NCBI GenBank assembly: GCA_003049485.1
Contig: PYST01000146.1
Location: forward strand, 1-64,000
DNA: 64,000 nucleotides
Direction: 5' to 3'
From: Ophioceras dolichostomum
Lineage: Eukaryota > Ascomycota > Sordariomycetes > Magnaporthales > Ophioceraceae
The notes below the pieces were generated by a model. It had not been told where the DNA came from, ran no database searches, and was given only the letters and a program-made list of their open reading frames with translations. The translations under genes and the position numbers were made by a program. Of this stretch, positions 48,353 through 60,757 are shown piece by piece; the first letter of the stretch is position 1, and each line of letters begins with the position of its first letter.

Positions 48353-49690
48353 CCGCAGCATGCCGTTAACGGCGGCATGTTCCGCTCGGAAGTCGCCAAG
48401 ACTCGATTCTCCGACCCGCCAGCCCCTCCACCCCAACAACCTCTCCCAGAAAAGCCCGACGTCGCGCGTCCTAACGGGGAATTACCGTCGCTCAGGCGTG
48501 GCACGACGGAGCGGCCCAGGTCTCACACATCCAACAACACGTCGCCCATCCGGCAGGACAATCTTAACCAGATTATCCAGCTGACCGAGACCCTCACGCT
48601 CGCGAGGCGGGAGATGGACAACCAGAACGCTCGGATAAGGGACCTCGAGGAGATGGTGCAGAAGGAACGGGAGGCGCGTGAGAGCGCTGAGGACCTCGTC
48701 CGGAAGCTGGAGGATTCGGTCTCAATCTCGCAGGTGCAGGCTAACGGCTCTGCCGCTAAGAGCGACGCGCAAGAGACGTTATTAGCTGAGGCCTTCGAGC
48801 CGCCCACGGACACCACAGCTATCGCGCCAGTCGCTAACGGCGACGCCTCCGGCGCAGCTGCCGCCGATGAAACCGCACCAGACGCGGCGGGCGCGATCGC
48901 TACCAACAAGGCCCCAGCTGAAGGAGTTGTCGCAGCCGCCCCTACCCCCACCGACGCCGCCGCCGACGCCGCCGCCGTGGAGTCCGCCGCGAACCTGCAG
49001 GCCTGCCTCGAAGCGATCATGCGCGAGATGCGCGAGCTGAGGGATGAGCTGGACGTGGAGCGGAAGCGCGCCGAAAAGGCCGAGGCGGAACGGGACAGCG
49101 ACCGGCGCTCGCTCGCCGAGATGGTCGCGCAGATCCGGCAGCGCGACGAGGAGATCGAGCGCCTCGCGGCCGCGCGCCAGTCTCGCTCGCGGTCGAGCCG
49201 CGCTCGCGGGAGGGCGAGCAGCCGGTCGTCCAGCTCCAGCGCCGCCGCCGGCGGCCAACGCGGGAGGGGCCGCGTCGTGGTCGGCGCGTTCCCCGAGACG
49301 CCGACTGGCTCTTCGGTCGGGATGAACGGGTCGGCGTTCGGCGGGAGTTCCTCCGCCTCCTCTTCCGCAGCCGGGTCATCGTCGCGCGGCGGCTCTGTGG
49401 AAAAGGAGAGTAGCAGTGGGGATAGCAAAGACGTTGTTGCTGTCACTGGAGATGGCCAGCCGACGCTTTCTCGCGCGAACACCATCACGCCCACGACGAC
49501 GTCGTCTGCGCTGTCCCGCGGAGGAGCAGCAGGTGGCCCCACCGCCGTCGCCGTCGGCGCCAAGAAGGACACTGCCGTCGCGCAGGTCGCGGCTCCGTAC
49601 GCGTCTATGATCGGCGTGGTCTTGATAGGCATGGGCTTGATGGCGTGGATTAACGGGTGGCAGCCACCGCAGACGCGGATGGATCGATGA
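46961..49690 (+). CDS. pro45: FHA-domain, tail-anchored STRIPAK-type protein (Far9/Far10, PRO45, SLMAP family)
   Basis: Exons 46961-48082 and 48173-49690, with intron 48083-48172 (GTACGC...CTAAC...CAG) in phase 0; 879 residues. A disordered Ser/Thr-rich N-terminus precedes an FHA domain (about 163-292) with LRIGRQTN (188-195), SRQHAEIY (213-220) and SSNGTFVNG (234-242), the phosphothreonine-binding residues. A polyQ tract (about 48298-48360), coiled coil (LTLARREMDNQNARIRDLEE and later ELDVERKRAEKAEAER), an Ala-rich linker and a C-terminal hydrophobic anchor (about 849-866, MIGVVLIGMGLMAW) follow. This is the architecture of Far9/Far10, Neurospora HAM-4 and Sordaria PRO45, STRIPAK subunits on ER, nuclear-envelope or mitochondrial membranes needed for cell fusion and fruiting. 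Confidence 0.85.
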
Positions 49691-52600
49691 ATCTATCAAT
49701 CCACCACCGCCTTCTCGTCTGTGTCTCGTCATCGTCCATCCCAGCTTCCACCACCCATGGAGAGCCTGCTTTTCCCGCCTTAGTCTCCGCCCCACTCTCT
49801 CTCTCTCTCTCTTTCTTTTCTCTGCACCATACCATACCTTCTAGCTTTGTTTTTTTCTTTTGTTCAGCGTAAATCGATCGAAATCATCTGAAGCAGCATG
49901 CATGCGAGGTCATCATCACGCGAAAGCAAGCAAACGTCGGTACAAAATCAGGAGACAAAACGAAAAGACACAAGACTTTCTGGTTCTCTTTTATTTTTCC
50001 CCTTTACGAACAGCGACGACGACATCGACATCATCAAGAAGAAATGGATGGACGGATGGATGGACGGAACCCACGCGGAGCATTTTCTCAATCTCTCCTT
50101 ATCCATGTTCTCTTTTGTTGTGGCCCCCTTTTCTGTACCCGGTCCAAGTTGTTTCCCACCTCCAGGTGTATCCACACAGGTACAGACCTCTTTACAGCAC
50201 CAGGTCTCGCGGGGAATTTACAAGCACCCTCCCTCCAAAATCACTAACTGGATGGCACTGACTGTCTGGTTAGATGGATGGATGGGTGGGTGAAACAGGG
50301 AAGAGGGGAGAGTGAAGAGAGCGCGTGGATGATACAGTACTTAGGCCCTCTCCCTATCCGTCCGTTGTTTGTTCCATATGTATTTCTTGTTATACTACTA
50401 CTACACCCTACCTACTTCCCCAACCTACTCAGTACTATCCTTACGACGACTACCACCGGTTAGTCAGTATTTGTATTTTCCTTGGGTATATGTTTTCCTT
50501 CTCTTCTTTTTCTCATTGTATGTCTTGGGGGTTTTCGGTGCTCCTATAGGTTCCTCTTTTAATTCACGGCATTCATTATCCATCTCGAGTCGTAACGCTC
50601 ACTCGCTGCTGCATTGAGAAGTGTCCGCATATTCACTCGTTATGTCTCCTCATTCGGGCTACCTTGTTGTCTTATTTGCTCCCTACCCCCTCCATCTCAG
50701 CCCCAGCGTCCGCTTGGCCACTGACCTGTCTCCTGCGGTTTGCACTGGGGCTTCTTTGCCTAGGTAGGTAGGTAGGTAGGTAGGTAGGTAGGTTTAGGTA
50801 GGTAAACATCAAAGCATCAAAAAGATTCGTTTGTTTCCCTTCTGGAGATGTTATGTTCTTTGCAGTTTCCCCTCTTCGTCCGGCCCCAGAGCACACACTC
50901 CTCGAGCTCTCTCCCACCATCCATCCCATCAGCTGCGTGCCCCTGGCGACCCTGTTTTCTCTCCTCGTACCCGAGTTGTCACAACAGCGAGTGTGGTAAC
51001 ACCGCTTTCCCGCTGCTTTCCCACCCGTGTGGAACCGACCCCGCCGGCGCCCTGCATCAACATGACAAGATGACATATGCTAAGGGACGCTGGGTGGATG
51101 GACAAGACGGTGTAGGTGGATGCTGTGGTACTCCCGTACCTACGTCGTAGGTTAGCGGTCAAGGTCATAGCCAAAGGAGTTCCTCTTTGCGATGATTTGC
51201 TATGGCTTTTACCTATTTCCACCGAACTCCATTACTTTTTTCCTTCGACTATATATCCAGACCGTAGTATTCGTCGATGTCGCGATACGCATAAACCTCG
51301 GTCTCTTTCTCCATCTCCATGTCCGCATCTCCATATCCCGCCTCCCCTTTTTTCCGCCTTTATCGCGACGCCAGGAACGAGATATGAAAGGGCATGATCT
51401 GGTTACGAGTCAATTTTCTTTGTGAGCTTGTCCTCTTGCCTCTTATCTGTGATGCTCGGCGGGGAACAGTCCACTTCCCACGTGTGTAAGTTGTGACTGT
51501 GCCAGGGCAGATCAGACCAGATGAGGAATAAAAGATATTCCGGGAGGTTGGACCATAAAAGAACGGATGGACGGTAGGATGCATGGTAGAGACGGAGAGT
51601 TGAGGCTCTCCGGCTCGACAGTTATTGCTCCCGTTCGATCAGATAATAATTGGCCGAATGTCACGGTGATATGTGTCGTTTTTACCCGTCGCGTCTTTTC
51701 CTCCCTGACATGAGAAGGGGTTGACAGCAAAAAGGCTAAACGGCCAGCACACGGCCTTTCGTCCTGTCCCCTTCCTCCGGTCTCCTCAATATGCACTGAT
51801 GCCCTGATGGACTGATACCGCTGATATGGCTGGCTTGTCTCTCTGGGGAGGGCGTTCGGCGTGGTGCGCCTTTGTTCGCATGAGGCGTTCTGAACGACTA
51901 ATGCCAAGTGCTATCGAGGAAAAGGTCTAATACCAGAAAACCATCCGCTTGCCTGCTCGTGCTTGTCAAAGAACCCCCGATCCCGGCACCTCTTCGAGAC
52001 CCAGGCCAAACCCATCGTCGCTGAAGTGGATCGAGGCCATTTTTGATGAGGTGTCGTCGGGGTTCCTTGGCCCTCCTCTCCTCGCCTGTCCGTGAAAAGT
52101 TAATCCTTGGTGGTCTGTGGATTTCGAATTATCGTCCAGTCCCCAGATCCAGTGGGCCTTCTCCTCCCTCCCTCCTCTCTCCTCCTTCGTGGACATGCTT
52201 GGTGAACTCGGCTCCATATGGGATGCTCCCGCCAGAAGCTCGACGCTAGCGAACCGCGCTGTCACGGAAATAGCGGTGGGGCGCTGTTTGTGCATACAGT
52301 AACTGGTCTCTAGGTCACGAGCAGGAGAGCAGAGAGAAAGAAAGAAGAGGCCGAGAGGGGGGAGTGATTGGGCATTGGGAATTGGGAACCGGCCAACCAG
52401 ATAGGGTGTTTACCTGTTCCTAATTCCCATAAGCCCTGGGATCTGGTACTTTGTTGGTTATGATAATGATAAACAGGGAACCAGGCCAAAGGAACTTTCC
52501 GGGACCTTCTACGGGTCTGCTGAGCTGGGAAAAGTGGGAAGGAAGGAGGGGGGTTGGCGTCGTCGCTCGGGGCGGCATGGTGTTGATTCGGGGCTGCAGT

Positions 52601-53064
52601 TCTGATGAGTCTGATCAATGGTGGTGTGGAACAAAAGCTCGCCCCTGACGCTCGAGTACGTATCTGACAGCACTCAGGACAGGAACCTACCTAGGTATGG
52701 AAGAGGAATGGTGCGTGATGGAGTGACGTTCGTTACGTGGTTGGTTTCGCCCTGACGTACGCCGGGAGCCTGCCTGGCGACTTGGGTATGAATTTCGAGC
52801 CGGAGAAAGAGGCAAGGAAACCTAGGGTGTGTATTGTATTGTCTGATAATGGTAATGGCAAAAGACCTCGCTCTTCTTTTTCGGCTCCTCCCGATCTGCC
52901 CGTACTGGAACTGCCATGTACAAGGGCACCCGGTACCCCAGGTCGGTAGTTGGTACCTGGTTTCTAGTTAATCGTCCCCTGCTACCCCTATCCAGCACCG
53001 TCATCCTATCCTCCTCATCCTCCTCCCCTCCTCCATTCTCCTCCTCCTCCAATCTCCATTCAAC
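49691..53064. other. Gene-free region with simple repeats
   Basis: Starts with the 3' untranslated region of the FHA gene ((CT)n at 49795-49812). It then holds only short frames on both strands without family resemblance, apart from the TAGG repeat listed separately and an AACCTACCTAGGTATGG motif near 52684. Confidence 0.5.
50759..50805. repeat. (TAGG)n microsatellite
   Basis: About nine consecutive TAGG units, then TTTAGGTAGGTAAA. It expands the CCTAGGTA motif that recurs elsewhere in the window. Confidence 0.9.
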
Positions 53065-53700
53065 TCAACGCACCCCCGGAGGCCAAGTCATCCAAGGCGG
53101 CAGCGGATTGTTGCCGCAGAGGCCCACGAACCAGTCGTTGGCCAACTCGCGATTCCTGCACTCGCCCGGATGCCCGTCGTAGCCCCTGAGGCAGTACTGC
53201 AGATGGGTCATCATCCAGTGGCGGACCTCGCGGCCTTTCCCCCAGATGCCGACGCAGAACTCGTAGACCCCGATGGAGTCTATGTCCCACAGCATGTATG
53301 TTTTGCTCCGGACCCCTTCCGAGATCATGCACCGACGCCAGCAGTCCGGCAGGGGCCCCACCTTGAGGTATCGGAAGACCTTGTCGTTGCTGTGCGGGAA
53401 CGGCCATTTGAACGGCTCCTCGTATTCCTGCTGGGGGGCCCCGTCGTTGTCCTGCGTTGTTCTGGTGGGGGGTTGATCCGCGTCGGTTGTGGTTGTGGCG
53501 GTGGGCGTGAGCGTCTGTGGGCTCTGGTGGCTTTCGGAGTTGGAGGAGTCGGAGTCGGCGGCGAAGGCAGTTGCAGACACGTTCGCGACTGGGTCTGCAG
53601 TTGTAGATGCAGATACTGCTGTATCTTGTGCCAGAGAGGTGCGAGCTAGCGTGGGCAAGCCCAGCGCCAGTACGAGGGAGACAAGGGTGCCGACGCGCAT
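53065..53700 (-). CDS. Secreted protein with six cysteines, unknown function
   Basis: 211 residues from ATG 53700, directly before a signal peptide (MRVGTLVSLVLALGLPTLA, cleavage about residue 24). Residues 25-95 are Ser/Thr/Asp-rich and likely O-glycosylated spacer. The C-terminal domain (about 96-211) is aromatic-rich with six cysteines (120, 124, 149, 170, 181, 195), including PLPDCWRRCMISEG, YMLWDIDSIGVYEFCVG and GECRNRELANDWFVGLCG. An upstream in-frame extension to 53805 is ignored because it would put residues before the signal peptide. It is not a CFEM domain by spacing. I do not recognise the family; it resembles conserved fungal secreted proteins of unknown role. It stands alone between long gene-free stretches. 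Confidence 0.75.
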   Translation of the reverse strand: MRVGTLVSLVLALGLPTLARTSLAQDTAVSASTTADPVANVSATAFAADSDSSNSESHQSPQTLTPTATTTTDADQPPTRTTQDNDGAPQQEYEEPFKWPFPHSNDKVFRYLKVGPLPDCWRRCMISEGVRSKTYMLWDIDSIGVYEFCVGIWGKGREVRHWMMTHLQYCLRGYDGHPGECRNRELANDWFVGLCGNNPLPPWMTWPPGVR

Positions 53701-55702
53701 TTTGTCCGAAGGCGGCAGACGATAAACTGTAAAAAACAAGATAGGAGTAGGTCCGACGAGGGAGAGAGATATTAAGGTAAACGAGAAGAATTCTCGATGG
53801 GCCACAGGGCGCTCTTAATCAGAAGCAAAGGAACAGCCATTTGGGAAATGATTTGGAGGTCTGCCGATGTGTCCTCAAAATTCTTCTGTGGGAGGACGGC
53901 GACCTTGGTGACGTCCGAAACGCTGAAAAGGAGGGTCTGGGCGACGAACTATAAGTGTCATCACCACCATTATTGGAAGTCTACCACAGAAAGAGAAAGT
54001 CCGGCCGCCTCAGTAAGGGCAATTTGGTGAAAGTCTTTCTCGCGATCCTGTCGTTTGTTTGTTCTGCGGGAAGCTGCTCTCCACTCAACGGCATACCCCA
54101 TGCTTCTTTCTTCTTCTTTCCTCGTTCCTGTGCCCGCAAATCCGCGACAGTGTCGTTCGGCTGATAGGGGGAAGGAAGGGCTCTCGTGGGACCAAGATAT
54201 CTGAGGTTATCTATGCTAGGTTAGCTGGACCAGCCGGCGGCGGCGGCAAACATTGTGGACTAAATAGAATACGATCTGTGAATACCAATATTCACCCCCT
54301 GCTCCTGCGGGGAAGACCGAACCCCAGCGAACATGGTATATTGCCGAAAGGCTCACCAGCTCCGCACTTCCTGGCCTAAGGCCGACCCAGCACCTGAGAG
54401 CAACCAATATGAATACTGGAAACGTCTAATCCAGAAACCAGAGCTGTTCGAGCGCTTCACTAAAACGACCAGATTCTTTACAGAGATATGCCCCTGGAAG
54501 AAGGTGCCAATAAGCGCATAAACCAAATAATAACAATCTACCATCTGCAAAAGGCTCAAGGACCTCTAAGCGGCCGACCTTCCGGGCGCGGCACACCAGT
54601 ACCGCTCGCGCCCACGACAACCAATCCTCTCCCCTTTCAAAGACAGATATAGCATTAAAACGCCCACAGCAACTGCCACAAACGGAAGCAACGAAACGCC
54701 GAGCGCCAGCCCCGAGCTAATAGGGGGGCGGGAATGCGGCTTGAAGAACACGTACGCAATGGGGCGCCACGCCCCAGAGCACGATATGCTAGCTATTCCT
54801 CGTTCTATGTTTGCGTTTCCTTTCTCTAACCTCACATTCAACCACTAGTTCCTTGTACATAGCTGCTCGGTAGTCGCTAGCACGTCTTATGCCTCTCGGG
54901 AGGCAGGGATCTCGGGCAGATTCCAACTTCAGACGTTAAATACATCATCATCATCATCATCATCATCATATACTAATATTCAAGATACGGTGACGCAAGC
55001 ACGGCCAATCAAGAACGTCCAGAGAGGTCGGGTCAAGCCGGTTGAGGCTGACGATGGAGTCATATATCGAGGTTAAAAATTGAATTTCAGGTTTTCCAAA
55101 ACAGCAGACTAACAGACATATATATCATAAAACAGAGGCTACAAGCCCGGCGGCCCACGGAGATTGATTACGTTAAAACAGGAGTTCGGGGATGTAGACA
55201 AAGAGAAAAAAAAGAAGAGGGAGAGTATATGGAACAGAAAAGAGAAGCCGAAGAGGAAAGATACAGAAAGAAATTAAGAAGAAAACTCAACCAAGTCTGA
55301 CGACGTCCGTTGACGGACCATAAGAAGAAAAGGCTTGAGCGAGTGCGTTGTTTAAGGGTATGTCCAATCAAGAAGAGAAAAAGGGGAAAAAAGATAAAAA
55401 AACAAGAGACCCCCATCCCGAGGGAATGGGTGCGTTTGTTGTTGTTGGGGTATGTTATGTACGTACCAAGCACGAGCAGAGACTAAACATAAAAAGACGA
55501 GAGCAAACGCCTTGGACCCGTAAAAGGGAGAAAGGAGAGAAAAGAAGGCAAGGAAGAAATGTTGAAAAAGGAAACAGGAAACATGTCGCGTGAAAGAAAG
55601 AAAAAGGAAAACAAAGGAGAGAGAAGAGAAGCCCCCTCAAGAACCACGAGGCTGAGTGAGGCTGGCTGGCTGACACGCACGATCATCAAAACCACATCAC
55701 CC
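53701..55702. other. Intergenic with a CAT microsatellite
   Basis: No gene supported. (CAT)9 lies at 54943-54969. A minus-strand frame at 54566-54841 has a hydrophobic stretch (LLPFVAVAVGVLMLYL) but no ATG. 55200-55650 is strongly purine-rich on the plus strand and probably belongs to the 3' untranslated region of the tea1 homologue. Confidence 0.45.
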
Positions 55703-58700
55703 TCACTGGTTATCCAACCTCTTCCTCCAATCAGCCAAACTCTCACTCAGCCCATTATCATCCTTATCCGCACCAGCACCAGCACCACCACCGCCCTTCT
55801 TCCCGCCAGCACCGGCACCAGCATTCGCGCCTGCACCTGGACCCACAAGCGGCGACGTAGCGTAACCCCCCGCCGTGCCGCTCTCGAAGTCGACCGTGTT
55901 CGTGCTGAGGCGGTAGTTCTTATTTGTCGCCTCCCACTGCGACCTCAGCGTCTCCAGCTCGTTGGCCAGGCTGTCGAGCGCGGCGCTATTGCGCTCGTCA
56001 TCTCCTCGATCACGAGCTCCACCTCTATCTCCCGCTCCCCCTCCTCCCATGCCGCCCATTCCCATGCCGCCGCCGAGGATACCGTACACGCTTCCCTCGG
56101 TATCCGCGCTGTCGGACCTCGAATGACCCAGGCCGCTTACACCGAGGTTGCCGAATCCGCCGCCGACACCACCGGCAGTGGTGTGAGGCGACAGCGACAG
56201 CGAGCCCTTGCCACCACCACCATTCGCCGTACTGCTGGCGGTCGAATCCCGCAGCGGCAGCTGGTCGGAGCTCATGCTCGCCACCTGCCTGCTCCGGCGG
56301 CGGTAGTTGTCCACCGACGTCTCGACCTGGTCCAGCAGCAGCGACACCTTCTGCTCCGCGTCCTGGGCGCGGCGCTCCAGCATGCTGTTCTCGCGCTGCA
56401 GCTGCTCCAGGTCCTTCTGCGAGTTACTGACCCTGGCCGACGCCTCTTCGACGTCGCGCACCGCCGTGTCGCGCTCGCGCCTGGCGGAGTCGAGCTCGGA
56501 CCGCACGGCCTGCATTTGCCTCTCGAGCTGAGTGGTGGCGCTCATCATCTCGGACTGCAGCGTCTCGATCTTGCGCGTGAGCACCGCCTTCTCGGCCTCC
56601 CATTCCGCGGGGTCCGACGATGCCGCGGACCCCTTCTTCTCCTCGAGGTCCAGCACGTCCGACTTGAGGCGCGTGTTCTCGTTCTTGTAGCGCGTCAGCT
56701 CCTCCTTGAGCTTCTTCAGCATCTTCTCCGTGCCCTTGACGTAGTGCACGGCTGACGAGTAGTCGTTCTCCAGCTGGCTCAGCTTCTCGCGGTAGGCCTG
56801 CTCGGACTCCTGAGCCTGCACTATGAAGGCCTGCCTGCTATCCTCTTGCGCGGCCTGGGCCGCGTTGAGCTGGGCCTCGAGGTCGCGCACCCGTGCTATG
56901 TCGGGCGAGTTGGACATGCGGGGGCTGGAACCCCGGGCACGCACGGCAGCCGCCGCTGCGGCGGCGGCTCCCGTCGGGCTGATGCCGCGCTCGATGAGGA
57001 TGTCCTTCAGGGTGTTGTGCTGCACGGTCATGGCGTTGGTCTCGAGCTGCTGCGTGGCCAGCTGGTGCTTCAGGTCCGAGTTGGCCGCCTGGAGGGACTG
57101 CGTGTCCCTGAGCGCAGCTTGCAGTTGCTTGCGGATGCTGACGCCCTCGCGGCTCGCCTGCTCCTGGAACACCTCCAACCCCGCGATGCGCTCCTCGGCG
57201 CTGCGTAGTCGGCTTGCCGCGGCGTCGGCCTGCTGCTGGTACTTCTTGACCAGGTTATTGGCCGTGTTTAGCTGGCCCTGCAGTGCGACGATGCGGTCCG
57301 AGTCGCCCCTGCTGGCCGGCTTCGCGTCGCGGGCCGTGATCTGCTCGATTCCGCTCAGGAGAGCCGCCTTATGCAGCCGTGATTCGGCCGCGTGCTTCTC
57401 GGCCAGTTCCTCGGCATCGCGCAGCCGTTGCGTGGCGGCGACGAGTTCGGCTGTGCGGGCTTCGTGCTCGGCCTTGAGCTTGTTGAGCTTGAGTTCGATC
57501 TTCTCGCGCTGCATCCTTTCCACTCCGAGCTTGGTCTCCATGAGATCCTTCGTCTCGGCCGAGGCTGCCAGGGCGGCGCGCATAGAGCTGAGTGCCTCGC
57601 CGTGCTCCTTGGAAGAGCCAGAGACATCTTCGTACTTGCTCTCGAGGTCATCCTTCTCCAGCCGCAGCATCTGCGACGCCGCGACAGCCTCCGCGGCAGC
57701 GACCGCCTGCTCCCGTGCTTCCTTCTGTGCCTGGTAGAGCTCTGCGCGGAGGCTCTCGGTTTCCAAGGAGTTTTGCTGCTTGAAGCCCTCCAGGTCCTGC
57801 ATCCTCTTTTGGGCAGCGTTGGCCGTGTCGTCGGCGAGTTGCCGGGCCCGCCTCTCACTGGCCATCTCCTCTGTGAGGCGCTCTATGCGGTTCTGGAGAT
57901 CCTTTTGGGTGCTGAGGGTAGCGGCCAATCGGCGGCTCATCTCGCCAGAGCGATCATCAGCGTCGCGTTCGGTATCCAGTTGTGGCGTGCTGGACGTGCT
58001 GCCGCCCCGAGCGGCAAGTTTGGCTTTAGCGTATACCGCCTCCTGAATGGCCGCGTCACGTTGTTTCTCAGCTTCCGCGATCTGTTTCGCCGCTAGGACC
58101 GCCTGCTTGTCCACCGACGCCTGAACGTTGGCCAACTCCGTCCTCATAGCCAGGAGCGCCTCGATCAGAGGCTTGTCCTCGTCGTCGAAAGTCTCTGCTC
58201 CGCGGCTTTCCAGAACCGGGCTGAGGGACTGGTTTGGCACGTAGCCAGACTTCCTGGCAAGTTCAAGCTCTGACGCATACCACGCGTTTCGACTCCTTGC
58301 GCTGTCTAGTTCCTTGAGTAGCGCGACAGTCTGTGAGTTCCGGTGCGAGGAGCGACGGGACAGGGGATTGCTGTTCTGTCTGGTGGGTGGCGGAGGTGAC
58401 GAGGGCCGAGCAGGAGCTGCCATGGCTTTTAGGTTAGGTTCCGTGGAGCTGTCAACGGAGCCTTGCGACCTGCCTTGTCGGGTCTGGCGTGATGATTTGG
58501 TCGATTCGGCGATAGAGTCTGGCTTCGAAGCACTTCTGGCAAGCTGTCCTGTCGGCGTGCGTCTTCCGTTCGGTGCTTCGACAGGTGGCTTCGCGGCCTC
58601 GGGAATCACCGGCGATGAAGGCTGGATCGGAGTCACAGGGGACACTGTCATCTCAGCCCGCTCAAGGGATGCATTGCGGGGGCGGGCGGGTATCGCCGTG

Positions 58701-60757
58701 TTGATGGCCGGTTTAGGCGGCTGGACTTGTGGGGGAGGGCCTGCCGGGGGTGAGGAACCTGCGGCTCGTGGAATCTTGGACGCGTTCAGATTACTTGGCT
58801 CGGTTCCGTTCGGCCCGCGGAAGCCGTTCGGGGGGCTTTTGACTGCCCCGGCGTCTCGCGGCGCCATCGTCTTCTGCTCTGCTGGTGGGCCTTGAGGTGG
58901 GGTGTCCTTCGGAACCGCCCTGGCCGCCTGCATAGATGTGTCGTTGGTGCCGGCGCTTGGTCGTCTGAGCTGCTGTTGCTGTTGCTGTTGCTGCGGTTGT
59001 TGTGGTTGCTGCGGTTGTTGTTGCGGTGATCCTTGCTGTGACTGAGGTGTCCGCGCTGCGTTGGGCGCCTGCGAGTCGTTGGGATATCTGATCTTCGAGG
59101 TATCCAGGACGTAGATCAAGCCGAGGTCGTTGACCGCCGCTGCAGCAGAGCTCGGTTCACCACCGACCACGACCACTGCTTTGCCGACCGTTGTCATGCT
59201 GTGTCCAGATCGGGGAGAGGGAGAAGGACCCATGTTCTGGAACGTGTACCAACGGCGAGACGTGATCCGGAACGCGGCCAAATCGCCCAGGTCGGCACCG
59301 TCCTCTGTCCTCCCACCAAAGATGTACATGACATCGTCGACGAGCGCCGCTGCGTGGCCTTCTCTTGGAACTGGGATGTATCCGATGCAGTCCAGTTGGG
59401 TCCAGGCGTTGGATACTGGGTCAAATGACCAGACGTCATTGAACCATTGGAAGCCGTTGGTGCCACCGAACCTGTGCGTCCGCCTTCTTAGCGCTGCTAC
59501 CTATCAAATTGCGCGAGATTTGGAGTGATTCACTTACAAATACATCTTGTCGTTGTACGTGATCATGGTGTGGTTGGTCCTTGCTGGGGGCACCTTGCCG
59601 ACGGGGGGTCCGCCGTTGTCACTGTTCTTCAAGAGCATTTCCCATCTGTTGTTGGGCATCTGTAGTTGGTTAAGATCGAAAGCGGCCATGTCGTTCATGA
59701 AGTAGCCTTCCACCTGGCCACCGAAGATGTAGATCTTGGAACCGAGGATGTTGAGCGAGTGACCGTACCGACCTGAGGGGCGGGGACCGGCGGGTAGTGC
59801 TCGCGACCATTGTCTTGTTGCTGTTTCCGGAGATGTGTGTTAGTACTCGGGAGGAGAAGGTGTGGTGAGAGGCTGGAAGAGTCGTGCCAGCGGGAAGGAA
59901 AGAGAGGGAGGGGAAGGTCTGGTAAAGCAAGCGGATGAAGAGGGTTGCCTATGGGTAGGAGTCGTACATGTGTTCAGGAGGTAGAGTGTTTCGTCCAGAA
60001 TGTCCGCCTCGTCGATCTTGGTGTCGCCACCGTAAACGATGAAGGCGTTGCCAACCAACAAGCTGGCATGGCCGACTCTGGGCCCGGGACCTTCTGCGGT
60101 GGTCGCTAAGGGATAGCAGGAGAGGTTCCCGCCGGCCTCGATCATCCAGAGGTCGCCCTTCACCGTTGCGCTGTTGATGAGCCCGCCCATGACGTATATG
60201 TCACCTTCCTTCGATGATATGGAGTTTACCGCTGCTCCGTACCGGGGAAACGGGCTCGGATGTGACGAGGTGTACGTCAACCGTCTTTGCGACCAGGGAT
60301 ACAGAGACGCGTTGGGACTGGTCATTGTTTGGGCGCCCACCGTCGGCGCCGCCGCTGCCCCGTTGCGGAACTGTGGAACGAAAGGGTTTTGCCATGGTTA
60401 GTGATCGCGTCCTCTGTGATGCACCAGATGCAGTTTCTCCCGTCCTCCCGGACGGCCGGCTGGGATGTTTGCGTTGCGCGAACTTACCGGCAAGTCGCTG
60501 GACTGCGAATCCTGGTTGGCCTGGTGTCCTGGCCCTCCCGATGGACGTCGGCCGTAGCCTTGGTCTGGACTGCCCATGCTGCCGTCATTGTCGATTGAGT
60601 TTAGACTTCCTGTAGGCGTTGATCGCTGCAGCGCGCTCTTCTCATCCCGCGCGACCCGCGCAGCGCTCTGCAACGAGCTCTGGGATGACTGTGGCGGGCC
60701 ATCACGGCTCGACAAAGACCGATCCTGGTTCTTTTTCGACTTGAACAGGAACGACAT
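55703..60757 (-). CDS. tea1: Kelch-repeat coiled-coil cell-end marker (Tea1/KelA family), four exons
   Basis: Exons 60757-60488, 60370-59968, 59820-59538 and 59471-55703, with introns 60371-60487, 59821-59967 and 59472-59537 (all GT-AG, CTAAC or CTAAG branch sites). The sum is 4725 nt, 1574 residues. A basic Ser-rich N-terminus (MSFLFKSKKNQDRS) precedes kelch repeats (about 90-430): DIYVMGGLINS, AFIVYGGDTK, KIYIFGGQVEG, KMYLFGGTNG, VMYIFGGRTEDG and VVVVGGEPSS, a six-bladed propeller. A Pro/Gln-rich disordered section with polyQ (about 465-485) follows, then a long coiled coil (about 690-1390) and a Gly-rich tail. Tea1/KelA proteins ride microtubule plus ends to the hyphal tip and set growth polarity through Tea4- and formin-type partners. 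Confidence 0.9.

Noticed and set aside
48523..49632. 369-codon minus-strand frame
   Set aside because: Antisense shadow of the Ala/Arg-rich part of the FHA protein, consisting mostly of Ser/Ala/Arg runs.
54333..54521. Short plus-strand frame with protein-like composition (EYWKRLIQKPELFERF)
   Set aside because: 62 codons, no start context, no splice-linked neighbours and no family match.
54943..54969. CAT repeat considered as an array element
   Set aside because: Plain trinucleotide microsatellite; no spacers, so not a CRISPR-type array.
55559..56755. 398-codon open frame on the plus strand
   Set aside because: It lies antisense to the coding 3' end of the tea1 homologue. Its translation is Arg/His-rich with no domain, while the minus strand gives a continuous coiled-coil protein.
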